From Paraphoma chrysanthemicola (Eukaryota > Ascomycota > Dothideomycetes > Pleosporales > Phaeosphaeriaceae): a DNA stretch of 64,000 nt. The position numbers were made by a program, and so were the translations under genes. Positions 33,519 through 44,019 of this stretch are shown here, piece after piece. The DNA lies in assembly GCA_020744225.1 (NCBI GenBank), contig JAGMWG010000002.1, positions 496,001 to 560,000 of the forward strand, read 5' to 3'. Each line of letters starts with the position of its first letter. The stretch's first letter is position 1. The notes beneath the pieces are model-generated. The model saw nothing but the letters and a program-made list of their open reading frames with translations, did not search any database and was not told the origin of the DNA.

Positions 33519-35109
33519 CTAACTGTAGTCAAACAACACACTGATGCTCTCGCCGTGGTGGACGCGACGAATCGCCTCGGCAAACACGTTGCCGACTTCC
33601 AAGACCTCGAGTTTCGGGCAGCGCGCCTTGTGTTCGGCCTGGTCGACTGTGTTGGTTACGACGACCTTGTCCAGAGCGCTGGCGTTGATACGTTCGATTG
33701 CGTCGCCGCTGAGGATACCGTGGGTGATAAGCGCGTAGACTTGGGTGGCGCCTTCCTTCTTGAGGAGTTTTGCGGCGCGCGTGATGGTATTGGAGGTGTC
33801 TGCCAGATCGTCGACGAGGATGGTGGTGCGGTCCGAGACATCACCAACAAGCATCATGGTTGCGTTTTGGCGGTCGTTGATTTGAGTGGGTCGGCGCTCC
33901 TTGTGGATGAGGGCAAAGGGCATGCCGAGCGCATCGGCGATGGCAGTCGCGCGCTTTGCTCCACCCGCATCGGGACTGACCACGACGGCTTGCTGGTAGT
34001 TGGGGATGTTGAATTGGATGTATTTGCGGAGGAGATGGCGGCCGTACAGGTTGTCAACGGGGATGTCGAAGAAGCCTTGGTACTGAGGATCTGGCACAAG
34101 TTAGTCCCATGCTGTTCCTGTGCACTCAGGTCACATACCATGGAGATCCATCGTAATGACGTGATCTGCGCCAGCACACGTGAGTAGATCGGCAATCAGC
34201 GTGCCGGCCTGAGCAACCCATTGCCGGTATCCGACCTGGGGCTCGAAGGCTGGCGGCTTCGTGGTCGACTGCCTCGAGATGCCGTTGATGATAGGCGCGC
34301 CATTCGCGCCGGGCTCGCTGTCGAAATGGGCAGACTTGTCAGACTTATCCGACTTGGAATCGATCGTGTCGCTGCGCCTGAAGCCGTTGGCTTTGATAGG
34401 GCTGCTGGGGTTCGAGGTCGGACCGCCGCCGTTGCGCTCGTCCAGCTTCATCCTACTGAGCTGGTTGTGCAGGGCATTCGCGCCATTTGTCAGGCCAGCA
34501 CTTTCAGGCTGTCCCGGATGCGGCGTCTGCGGGCGCGAGTCGAAGGTGTATGTGCCGTTTCGCGAGCGCGAGCTGGGGGCTTTGGAGAGGGGCGCGCCCG
34601 TCTTGTTGTAGGGAATGTCGGACTGACGCGAGTACGGGAAGAGAGGAAGGACCGCGGTGATGCGTTTCGCTGAAGCAGTGCGACAGGCAGAAATGGTGAT
34701 GAGGAGTCTGGGAGACGGTCAGGTACTTCACACGATGCCACCGTGAGGATGCCTACTCCATCAAGTGGTCGTTGACTGCGCGCGACAAAGCTTGTTAGCG
34801 AGATTCTTTCAAGAAGCGCTTTCTCTATTTTTCACTGCCCGAAGCTGGAGAAGGCCGCGTACCTTTTCCTCCGCCAGACTGGATGATGAAGACATCCTTC
34901 CCGCGCACGCTCTCCTCAATCTCAACGCGCGTCTCGCCGCCCTTGAACTTGGCCAGCAGCACCTTTGCCGGCGGTATGCCGAGGTGGTTGCAGATAGTCC
35001 TTGCTCAGCCATCAGTCGCCTGCAGAATTATTGCGCATTCCAAGTCGCGAACATACTCAGTGAGCTGTGGATGGGAGCTCCCGCCCAGCACGACAATGTT
35101 GCGCACCAT
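33519..35109 (-). CDS. Ribose-phosphate pyrophosphokinase with large insert
   Basis: Five exons: 35109-35057, 34999-34863, 34775-34757 (19 nt), 34707-34139 and 34090-33519, giving 449 aa with consistent phases. It makes PRPP from ribose-5-phosphate and ATP for nucleotide, His and Trp synthesis in the cytosol. Visible motifs are NIVVLGGSSHPQLTE, ESVRGKDVFIIQSGGG, RITAVLPLFPYSRQ, ADHVITMDLHDPQYQGFFDIPVDNLY, VVSPDAGGAKRA (PRPP-binding flexible region) and ILVDDLADTSNTITRAA (the ribose-5-phosphate loop). Between the PYSRQ strand and the MDLH motif lies a ~110-residue Ser/Asn/Lys-rich insert (residues ~105-215). It resembles in position the non-homologous regions of yeast Prs1/Prs5, which serve in subunit assembly and signalling. 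Whether it is catalytic or regulatory in the hetero-oligomer cannot be told. Confidence 0.92.
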
Positions 35110-36127
35110 GACGCCGGTGGTGGGGTATTCCTATTCAGTTTACGCCTCAATGAGCCCGCGGAGACGAGATGAGGCTTGAAAGCACTGCGAGATGTGTGCG
35201 CGCGCAAGACAACACAGGTGTGAATTCGGGGTGTTTGGACGCCGTTGGGGGCGCTGGAGAAGCAGGTTCCTCAAGAATTGGGTAGCATGGTGGATAGAAT
35301 CGATGCTGCGTCAACGGCGGCGAGGAAGTTTTCTGGGTCCTCCAGGGTTCACTCGGCTGCATTTTCTTTTTTTGCCGAACCCCATGCCACTTTTTAAGCT
35401 TTCGAGCACGAAATCGTTGCCTGCATGCAAGCCAACGGTGTAGCTACTGTGCTCTAGCCATTTGCCGCACTATCTGCATACATGTGCACGCCGTACCTTC
35501 CCTTGGTGCTGTTCACAATACGCCCAGTAATCGCGCCATCCTGAATGGCCGCACTGGACGAAAGGATTGCGCCTGCCGGTCTCGGACTATCACGTGCAAG
35601 GCTCTTGCATCTCGCATCAGGGTCCACCTCCGCATCCAGTCCTCATTGTGCATGGAATGGGTGCACAGTGATTCGCGTTTGTGTGACCTTGCGCGCAAAA
35701 TAGCTCACCGGCTGTGAGGCGTTCTCAGGTAACAGGGCCATGCACTTGTATCCCGTTGCGGCTCGCCGCGCCCTTTCTTTGCCTCGTTCGGCGGCCTCCG
35801 TTGTCCTGCCTGCCTCATTCCGCCGTGCGATGAGTCTACAACATACGTAAGATTACGCAGTACTCAGTGCCAGAAAGGTAGTCAGATAGACCACAAGAGC
35901 GTGTGCAGTAATGTTACGGTGTCATGAGTGGACGACTCCCTCGTGTCTTGAGGTGCCGTGAAGCACCAATCATCTGAAGCCAACACCAAGATGCACCAAA
36001 TGGGACAGCAGTTCATACTGGCTCTCATTATAACTAAACGCAAAAACGCAAAAAGTATTATCCCAGGGTATCTTGTCCGTACAAAACACCAGACGCCATG
36101 CATTGTAAAATTGCTCAAGTCAGTCAT
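35110..36127. other. Intergenic, no gene seen
   Basis: About 1 kb between the PRPP synthetase start and the stop of the rhodopsin-like gene. Only short frames without motifs; expected to contain the PRPP synthetase promoter and the neighbour's 3' UTR. Confidence 0.4.
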
Positions 36128-37697
36128 TCACGCGCTCATCTGTGCTCTCGCTCTTCGATCACGTGCGCTTCTTCCCGTTCCCGCAGTGCCTCCCCACGAG
36201 CCTCTCTGTTGCTGCCGCATTTCTGCGCTGTCCATGCTTGTGAAACTGGGCGTCGGGCTCATTGGCCGTCCATCTACACTTGCTAGACTTGGCTCACGCG
36301 AGTGGTTTGACTGTGCAGCGAGGTACGCGCGGGAAGGCGGCGAAATGGGGCGATCGTTGATGTAGAACCCCCCAGTCCCATCTTCAGTAATCTTTGGAGG
36401 CGATTGGCGGGAGTGCGCGGGCGAAACTGGTCGTAGATGCGCATCTTCTATCATGCCGTGCTCGAGGTCGATGTTGATCACGCCGAGATCAGCGGATGGT
36501 GATGGGATCGGTGCGAAGTCATGAGGCTGAATCGCTTCCTCGATCAAGTCCTTCTCTGTCTCCGAATTGGAGTTGTGTGGGCTGTCGACCGGACCAAATT
36601 TGTTTCTTTTGAGTGGACTCAACGAGTCTACCAGTGTCATGTTCTGGGTCCCTTGGCTTCCATGACTCAGATCTGATGCGTGATGGGGCCTTGAGTTGGC
36701 GGCAGTCCGAGCGGACTGGCTATGTATTTGTGCTGTTCTACGACCCTGTGCTGTGCGCGCCGAGTGATATGTCCATGGTGGAGGGTTGTTGCCGTCAAAG
36801 GTACCCAGGTCAAACAATTCGCGCAAGATGGTCCACGTGAATGGCAAGTTGGCAACGAGAATTGCTGTGGACGACTCGCGAACGTACCAGAACACCCAAG
36901 TCTGCTTATAGGGGTTGACGAATGAGTAGTAGCTGTTCAGGATGCTCGCAATAATAACGAAGATGCCTAGTGAGAAGATGCCGCACAGGATGAGCTTTCG
37001 CTTGAGAGGTAGCAACGAGCGTATCAACATTTGCAAAGCAATGACCAGCATGATGACATCTGACGAGAGGTTGAACACGGCCTTAGTTATCCGGTGGTTG
37101 ATCAGTGCGGTGCATTGGGTGTTGCTTGTGGGTATTGTCCAGTACTCCGTTATTGGTCGGCACCAGGCGGCGAAGTACAGAATTTCAATCACAACGAAGC
37201 CCAGTATGACATAAGCCGAGAGTAGTTTGATGGCGATGTTTTCGTTTCTCAAGGCCGTTCTCGTCAGTCGGTGGTACATGATTAACAAGGTGGCCTTGCA
37301 AGCCCAGATGACGGCGATCTGGGTTTGCTCTACAACTACGACCATTTTCGAGCCATACACCCTGCGACTGAGATCGTAATCGGATAATTGATGGATGTCG
37401 AACCCAGGGGGCAGAAGGTTGGACTGCGCCTTCACGTATCGGTTGGAGCATACGATCAAGGCGGTGTACGCTGCGGTAACAAAACCGCCCATGATCCAGT
37501 CGTCCCATTGGAGGCGCTTAATGGAGCCAAGATGTATCTTGCGGGAAATGCTAATCGTCCAAGTCAGTGCCCACGACTTGCTGACGCCACCCGGACCATG
37601 CTACGCGAATAGCCGTATGTACTCACAGCCTTGATCCGATCATGACTACCGCGCAAGTGTACCAGATCCATGATTCTTGGTTGAATGGCAGCGACAT
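36128..37697 (-). CDS. Rhodopsin-domain (SAT4/PTH11-like) integral membrane protein
   Basis: Two exons, 37697-37627 and 37550-36128, giving 497 aa. The start MSLPFNQESWIWYTCAVVMIGSRL forms the first membrane segment, then RKIHLGSIKRLQWDDWIM, the conserved loop with the WDDW-like motif of fungal rhodopsin-domain proteins (PF20684). About seven hydrophobic segments lie in the first ~280 residues, including YVILGFVVIEILYFAAWCRPITEYW and FNLSSDVIMLVIALQMLI. The C-terminal ~220 residues are a hydrophilic Ser/Pro/Arg-rich cytosolic tail, as in PTH11-type receptors. These proteins sit in the plasma membrane and some sense surfaces or nutrients in plant-associated fungi; the ligand here is unknown. 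There is no CFEM domain. Confidence 0.88.
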
Positions 37698-38927
37698 CGT
37701 TCGGTGGAGTTATTGTCAGGCTCGCGCCTGGTTAATGATTGCTATCCGTCAGGTCGCTTAGAATTCGTCAAGTGTGTTTGCCGTGGGCACATATTGCGTG
37801 TTGCAATATGTTCCGAAGCGCATCCAGTCCTCCAAGACGGCGCGCACGGTGCGATGAGGGATTGCTACGAGCGACGCGAGAGAGGTGAGAGGTGAGCGAT
37901 GAAGGACGAAGGATAAGAGGAAGAGGAGGAATAAGAAAGCTGATGTGTGCCAGATGGACTAGGCATGCCAACCCCGAAACCTGCCTAGCCGTGGCAGATC
38001 CCTGGCTGTCATCCAGTCGCGGTCGCTCAGCTGTGACGAGGCTTATCTACAACACACGATGCTGCGCCGACTCGGTCCTGCCCTGCCGTCGCAGGCGCCA
38101 ATCCCGCGTGGGACTCGCGTTTTGGCCTGCACCGCGACAATTATAGTCTGCCGCCGTGCAATATTGTGCGCGCTTGGTGTTGCTGCTTCGGGCGACACTG
38201 GTAACCAAGAATGCAGCGATGTGCACACGCAACTGTTAGTTAGTCTAGAGCTGTTGTCGATTCCCGTGGACGGAGCAGTGCCCGGCGACGAAAACCTCGG
38301 CTGTGCCTCATGATTCATCGCCTTGTCCGTGCGACGACGCGCAGTCTGACACGCGGTGTTGGCGGTGAGCACAGATGCACTGCACACAATCGCAATGTGG
38401 GATTCGAGTAATGAGTAGGCCGAGCAAATCACCGTTTGAACAGACGAGGCTGTGAAAGGATTGACGTCAACCCATGCTCTACGCTTGCCCGTTGTGGAGA
38501 CACCCACCATCGACTGAACCAAAACATTGACCGCATCCATCACTCGACAGCCGCTCACATCGCATTCCACTTGCGATGAACATGATCCGAATTGAGTTCG
38601 GAATTTCCGCAACGAGTGCGGAATAACCAAACCGAGCTCGGTATGCTACAATGTATATCCATGCAAGCGAAGAGCAGCGGCTAGTTTGTACCGCACACTG
38701 CCTCAAGCACTGTCTTCGAACCATGAGAACATCTCCGGAGCGCGGCGCGATTGTACTCGAATACGGCTAGATCATCAGATAACATGCAGCTGTAGGCCGC
38801 CTTCACTGCGCGTGAAGATGTGCGTCGCACGAGAAATGTATGGGAGCATTCAGTATGCGAGTGTCAGTGGCTGAACGCTTAGCCTTGTCTCAGCAGGCAG
38901 CGGCGTCACGTCCCTCCCACAGGACCA
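37698..38927. other. Intergenic with a 20-bp periodic motif
   Basis: About 1.2 kb. A 195-codon minus-strand frame at 38043-38630 has no motif and is not called. At 38594, 38614 and 38634 three related 11-mers (GAGTTCGGAAT, GAGTGCGGAAT, GAGCTCGGTAT) repeat at exactly 20 bp. The first contains CGG-N5-CCG at 38599-38609. They lie about 290 bp upstream of the HET gene. Confidence 0.4.
38594..38644. promoter_or_regulatory. Three-unit 20-bp phased motif with CGG-N5-CCG
   Basis: Three copies of GAGnnCGGnAT start at 38594, 38614 and 38634, two DNA helical turns apart. The first overlaps CGGAATTTCCG, an inverted CGG pair of the kind bound by Zn2Cys6 dimers. Its position ~290 bp before the HET coding region suggests, but does not prove, an operator. 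Confidence 0.3.
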
Positions 38928-40391
38928 ATGCGACCAATTCGACCTTGCCTGCCAGACCTTCGCATTCTACACACTCCTGTCCATCAACGCACTATGCAGC
39001 GTGACACGCATCTCACATTTGGTGAGATTTACGGCACCCGCGAGGCTATGCTGGAAGATATCGAGAAAGTTATCGACATCGCGCTCTATGAAAGGGACGA
39101 CGGTGTGCCTCTTCAACTGCGCTTTATCACGCCTCTCCATTTGACGGACGATTGGTATACAGATGAATCATACTGCGACTACAGAATTACACGCCCCGAA
39201 GAACACACGCCGGACCTGCAGTACGTCACTGTGTCGTACTGTTGGAAGCACTCGCAGTCATTAGAAGGACTTCCAGAGCTGCCAGAGTATCGAATACACG
39301 GCGCGTTCAACTCTTCCAACTTGCCCGGCAGGGCAAGACGCTTGAGATGTCCTGAAATCGTCTTTCATCGCGCGGTACAGTTCGCCAAGCATGTGGGATG
39401 CGCTTACATCTGGATCGACCAAGAGTGTATCGACCAAGATGACTCACTTGATATCGAGGGGCACCTTCAGGTCATGCACCGGGTATACAGTGAGAGCTGC
39501 TGGACTGCGGCTGTGCTTTCCTTGAATGCGCCCGACCAACACAAACTCGATGCTCTTAAGCATTGGGTTGAGCTCGGCTTGGATAACTCACAAGACGAAA
39601 CAGATGCTGCCCACATATTGTTAGCGCTACACACTTTGGAAGAATGGAGTCTAGACCCTTGGTTCTGGAGAACTTGGGCCTTCCAAGAAAAGAACTGCGC
39701 TCGTAGCCTTTATCTACTGATGGCATTCAGCGAGGATCACATAATGTCTGATTACAAACTGGCTACTCCCAGCGGCGTCTATTTCAGTACTGTCGTAGAT
39801 CTCTGCATCCACTTTCACAACTTCGCGAATCCCCTAGTGCGAACGACAACCTTTCTAAGCAAAGGCCTTGGGATATCAGACCAAGGAGAGCGAATAAAAT
39901 CCACGGACATATTTCAAGCTGTTTGGCGAGGCTTCCACGCATCTTCATCATCACTGAAGCATAGGATAGGCAAACTATTGGGTTGCTATGTGACCAACAG
40001 GCGGATGACATATAGCGAAGCCACGGCTATAGCCTTCAAGATGATGGGATCATGCAGTAATCTGGTCGTGGCTGATCGTGTGTCCATCATGGGTAACGTT
40101 CTACCATGGTACAAATGGAGACTTCACTCAAATCGACTCAATAGCTCAGACTACAGCTTGAGCGGATGTTTGTTCACCCTGCGGCTCGTAAACTTTTGTG
40201 GCCAGGATCCAAAGCAACTACGGCAGCGAGTGTGGTCTGAAGTCTCGGGAGGTCTTATGGAATGCAAAGTTACTGATTGGTCCTGCCATGTTGGCAAAGA
40301 GATACCCACAATGCTTCGCCAGCGAGGCCAAGCTGCAAGCATAGCGACATCAAGCATAGTGGACGGATATGAACACGGCAAGTTGACGTGA
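38928..40391 (+). CDS. HET-domain (heterokaryon incompatibility) protein
   Basis: Single exon, 487 aa; a second Met at 38994 (MQRDTHLTFGEIYG) is an equally good start. The HET domain (PF06985) is recognised by YVTVSYCWKH (residues ~103-112), corresponding to the canonical YxxLSYxWG box, and by YIWIDQECIDQDD (~160-172), corresponding to the LWIDxLCIxQDD box. DPWFWRTWAFQEKNCA matches the W-x-R-x-W-x-x-QE segment. HET proteins trigger programmed cell death on non-self recognition and are greatly expanded in filamentous ascomycetes. The C-terminal half has no recognised partner domain (no NACHT, ankyrin or WD repeats). The neighbouring CGG-type palindrome could be regulatory. Confidence 0.87.
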   Translation: MRPIRPCLPDLRILHTPVHQRTMQRDTHLTFGEIYGTREAMLEDIEKVIDIALYERDDGVPLQLRFITPLHLTDDWYTDESYCDYRITRPEEHTPDLQYVTVSYCWKHSQSLEGLPELPEYRIHGAFNSSNLPGRARRLRCPEIVFHRAVQFAKHVGCAYIWIDQECIDQDDSLDIEGHLQVMHRVYSESCWTAAVLSLNAPDQHKLDALKHWVELGLDNSQDETDAAHILLALHTLEEWSLDPWFWRTWAFQEKNCARSLYLLMAFSEDHIMSDYKLATPSGVYFSTVVDLCIHFHNFANPLVRTTTFLSKGLGISDQGERIKSTDIFQAVWRGFHASSSSLKHRIGKLLGCYVTNRRMTYSEATAIAFKMMGSCSNLVVADRVSIMGNVLPWYKWRLHSNRLNSSDYSLSGCLFTLRLVNFCGQDPKQLRQRVWSEVSGGLMECKVTDWSCHVGKEIPTMLRQRGQAASIATSSIVDGYEHGKLT

Positions 40392-40439
40392 CTGATCTAG
40401 TCATTAAAAACTTCTTCGAACTTTATACAAGATGTATTT

Positions 40440-41478
40440 TCAAGCCGCAACGCCTAAGCTAGCCGCATAGTTCCTCGCCGTATTGAACGTCCGCCATTCT
40501 CCTGCGCTTACCGCCTCGTACTTCTTCACTTCACCCTCTTTGACCACCGGATCAATCATAGCATCCGGATCAGGATGGATGAAGAACGGGATTGAGTACC
40601 TCGAAGGCAGAATATCGCCCGCCGCCTCTGGACTCACGACCCTGTGCATCGTGCTCCTGCACCGATCATTTGTCAGACGTTGTAACAAGTCCGCAATATT
40701 GATCAAAACAGTGCCTCGAACAGGTAGCGCAGCTTTGAAATCCCCAGTGTGGAAAGGATCGACTTCCAGTCCGCCGACGCTGTCCTGGAAGAGTAGTGTG
40801 CAAAGACCAAAATCTGTATGGGGGATGATGCGTGCATGACCCTCTTGCTCGACAATCTTTCTTTCAATGGATGGGTAATGGATCAATCGAAGTTGCGGAT
40901 CGGCTTGCTTGGTGATGTGGTCGAAGAAGTCGTCGCCGAGCTCCATGGCGATAGCAAGGCATTTCAACACGTTCATGCCAAGCACATAACATTGGCTGTA
41001 GAATGAGTCCATCGTCTCGCGGAACCCAGCGAGCTCTCCATTTGTTGGGCAAGATGGGTTCTTGAAGCGGCGGTGCTCGTAACACTCTAAAGAGGCCAGT
41101 TAGCTGATGAAAATAGGCTGGCAGGCTTCCTATACCCTTGTGGTCAACTCCGCCGTTCGCTTCGTCGCCATCGCCTGTGTAGCCTTGATTCAATTCCGCA
41201 TCTTTGAGACGCCACTCGCACTTCTTCTTTAGCGGAAGAGCGAAGAATGACTTCGCCTGCTATAGATGAGCGAGTGCTGGGACATACTTTTCATCTCAAC
41301 TTACAAGGCCGAATATCTCGTCGAGGCGTTCCTGTGGAATACCAAAGTCCTTCAGATACACCCATCCAACGGTTGAGAACGCCTCGTAGAGCTGCTTCGC
41401 CACCGCGCGCTTCTCGGCATCATCGCCCGTGATGAACTTCTCAAACGAGACAATCGCGATATCTGCAGCTTCCGGCAT
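40440..41478 (-). CDS. 2-oxoglutarate/Fe(II) oxygenase (isopenicillin N synthase-like)
   Basis: Three exons, 41478-41305, 41259-41136 and 41086-40440, giving 314 aa, a normal length for this family. The N-terminal DIOX_N region includes VSFEKF and YEAFSTVGWVYLKDFGIP. The catalytic domain has HTDFGLCTLLFQD (first iron ligands H-x-D), MHRVVSPE (distal His ligand) and RYSIPFF (Arg/Ser binding 2-oxoglutarate or substrate). So the metal-binding triad is complete. Such enzymes hydroxylate, desaturate or cyclise secondary metabolites; some act on gibberellins or amino acids. It is divergent from a sugar-porter MFS gene across ~650 bp. Substrate unknown; a cytosolic enzyme. Confidence 0.9.
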
Positions 41479-42127
41479 AGTTGCAACAAAATGATTAGAT
41501 CCGACCGATCGATGATAACAGTATAACAAAGCTGCAGCTGCACAAATCCAGTTCACGCTTGCCCTTTCATAACCCTTCCCATCGGCGTTATATCCGCCAC
41601 ACATCCCATCGTCATCCTCATTCCCCTCATAAGTGGGGGGCAGCATCCTGACTCAGCATCCATCCCATCTCGCAAAAATGGGGCAAAACACCCATGACCC
41701 ATGACCCTGTGTGCGGAACTCCTCTTCCGGCACCACATCGGAGACTGGTAATGTACCCCACAATCCTGCAAGAAGGATGCGAGCCACTGATAGGTGGTAT
41801 CGCACGTGCGATATGCGTATCTGGCCTATCAGTGTTAGTGCTATCAAATACCCCTAGAGCGGCCGTGGTATCGTGGTTGTACACGCGAGCGAGGGATTAG
41901 AGGATGGCGGGGATGGTTGGGCCGGGAAAAAGCCGATGGGGATAAGGATGGGTGGTTCGGTGGATGGAGAGATAAAGTGGAGGTTGCAGCGACGCGATGA
42001 TCTGGATCTGCGGTCGTACTTGAACGGTGACTTGCGACTCCAACTTTGACTTGACGCTGTTGGCAGTCGACTACACTTCGACGAGCACAAGACGACAGAA
42101 AAGAAAGTCGGCATTGAGCAACACAAT
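41479..42127. promoter_or_regulatory. Divergent promoter region, oxygenase/MFS
   Basis: About 650 bp between the starts of the 2OG oxygenase and the MFS transporter. No gene seen. Contains a direct repeat of CCCATGACCC-like units near 41691-41707 of unknown meaning. Confidence 0.35.
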
Positions 42128-43797
42128 ATGGAGACTACACATGTCTCGCGCCTTGTGCCGCGCAACCAGAAAACTTTCGTTGCATGTCTGATCATGTTAT
42201 CTGCTATCGACTCTGTTGTATGTATCTTCACCTCCCCAGCGATTCCAATTCCAACTCGATGCTAACGATTCCAAGCTCGTCGGCTACGACTCCTCCCTCA
42301 TGGGGTCCTTTAACGTCATGCCATCCTACCAATCCTACTTCCAGCTCACCACCGCCACCAAATCCTTCAACACCGCCGTATCATACGTTGGCGGGGCGGC
42401 CATTTCTTTCATTTCTGGGCCATGGACTGACTGGCGTGGTCGTCGCGAAGCGATCTTCTGGTCTGCGCTGATCACGCTCGTGGGCGGCGTGATTCAGGGT
42501 GCGGCGCAGAACATTGGCATGTTTCTCGCCGGCCGGCTGATTGTAGGATTTGGAATGGGTTTGGCGCAGACGAGTACGCCAACACTACTTGCTGAGACGG
42601 TGCCTGTTGCGTGGAGAGGGTTGGCGATGGGTTTGTATTATGCATGTTGGGGCGTGGGGACGTTGTTGGCTAGTGGAGTATGTTACGGTGTAAGTCCTCT
42701 GTCTCAAGATTCCAACATTCATTTCCTACATCTCAGACGATCGAAGTCTAACATCTCGACAGACTCAGAGTCTAAGCACGACTTGGGCCTGGCGCATCCC
42801 CTCCCTCCTCCAAGCCGCACCTTCCATCTGGTGCTTCATTATCCTTCTCTTCATCCCCGAATCCCCTCGCTGGCTCATATCCCGCGGCCGACACGCCGAA
42901 GCCCGCGAAGTCCTGGCCATCGCCAACGCACACGGCGACATCGACTCACCTCTCGTGACTGTGCAATTCAAAGAAATCGAAGACACAATCCGCTTCGAGC
43001 GCGAGCGCGAAGCCTCCGCTTTCAAAGCCATCGTGCACAAATCGAACCGCAAGCGCATGCTCATCGTCGCTACCTTCCCCATCATGGTCATGCTCCCCGG
43101 CACCAACATTGTGCAATTCTACTTCGGCGACATGATGTCCAGCGCCGGTATCACCGATCCCACAACACAACTCCAAATCAACATCATACTGACGTCTTTC
43201 ACGTTGGTCGTCGCCATCGCAGCGTCTTGGTTCGCGGACAAAACAGGCCGCAAAGCCCTCTGCGCGGGTAGTTTATCAGGCGGCACGATCGCGCTGTTCA
43301 TCCTCGCGGGCCTGACGGCTGTATATGGCACCAGTGGTAATCAGAGCGGGATATATGGGACTATTGCCATGATATTCATTTACAACGCTACATACGCATG
43401 GGGCATCACACCGCTTACCGTCCTCTACCCACCCGAAGTCCTCTCGTTTGACATCCGCGCGCTCGGCATGGGGTTCTACACGCTCATCACCAAACTCTGC
43501 GGCCTGTTTGTCGCCATGGTGATTCCGTTCGGCATGGAGGCGATTGGCTGGAAAGTGTACATCATCAATGGCAGCGTGGACATCCTCATGGTCGTGTTTG
43601 TGTTGCTGGTTTGGGTCGAGACGAGGGGGTTGACGCTGGAAGAAGTGGATAGGGTGTTTGATGGGATCAAGCATTCGGATGTTCCGGATTTGGAGGCGGT
43701 CAGGGGAAAGGAGGATTTGGAGGTTCTTGATGGGGCGAGTGTGACGCGGAGTGTGACGAGGCAGCAGGTGGAGGTTGGGACGAAGAAGGAGTATTGA
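42128..43797 (+). CDS. Sugar-porter family MFS transporter
   Basis: Three exons, 42128-42217, 42276-42689 and 42763-43797, giving 512 aa with about 12 membrane segments. Diagnostic sugar-porter motifs are present: GYDSSLMGS in TM1, DWRGRREA (the loop 2 D-R-x-G-R-R motif), PESPRWLISRGR after TM6, ADKTGRKAL in the loop 8 position, and VETRGLTLEEVD replacing PETKGLTLEE after TM12. It resembles fungal lactose permease/hexose transporter relatives in the plasma membrane; the substrate cannot be predicted. The C-terminal tail is short and charged. It shares a divergent promoter region with the 2OG oxygenase. Confidence 0.92.
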
Positions 43798-44019
43798 TAT
43801 GAAGAGGGAAAGTGAGAGGGGATGGGGATCTAAGTCGCGAGAGAATGTTTACTTGTTGTGTATATTTCATTCCTTCTTTTCGAGATGCTCCGTGAGTGAA
43901 CAGGCTTACGTTGGACTAAGTGAGTGACTACCTAACCAGTTTTCAAGATCCCAATTCAGCAATTTGACAGGCACTTTGAGCGTCATTGTTACCAATCCAA
44001 CGGACAAGCCAGTCGAGCC

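Noticed and set aside
33555..34187. 210-codon plus-strand frame
   Set aside because: Antisense shadow of the PRPP synthetase.
38043..38630. 195-codon minus-strand frame
   Set aside because: No domain or signal; codon pattern and composition look random, and it spans the phased motif upstream of the HET gene.
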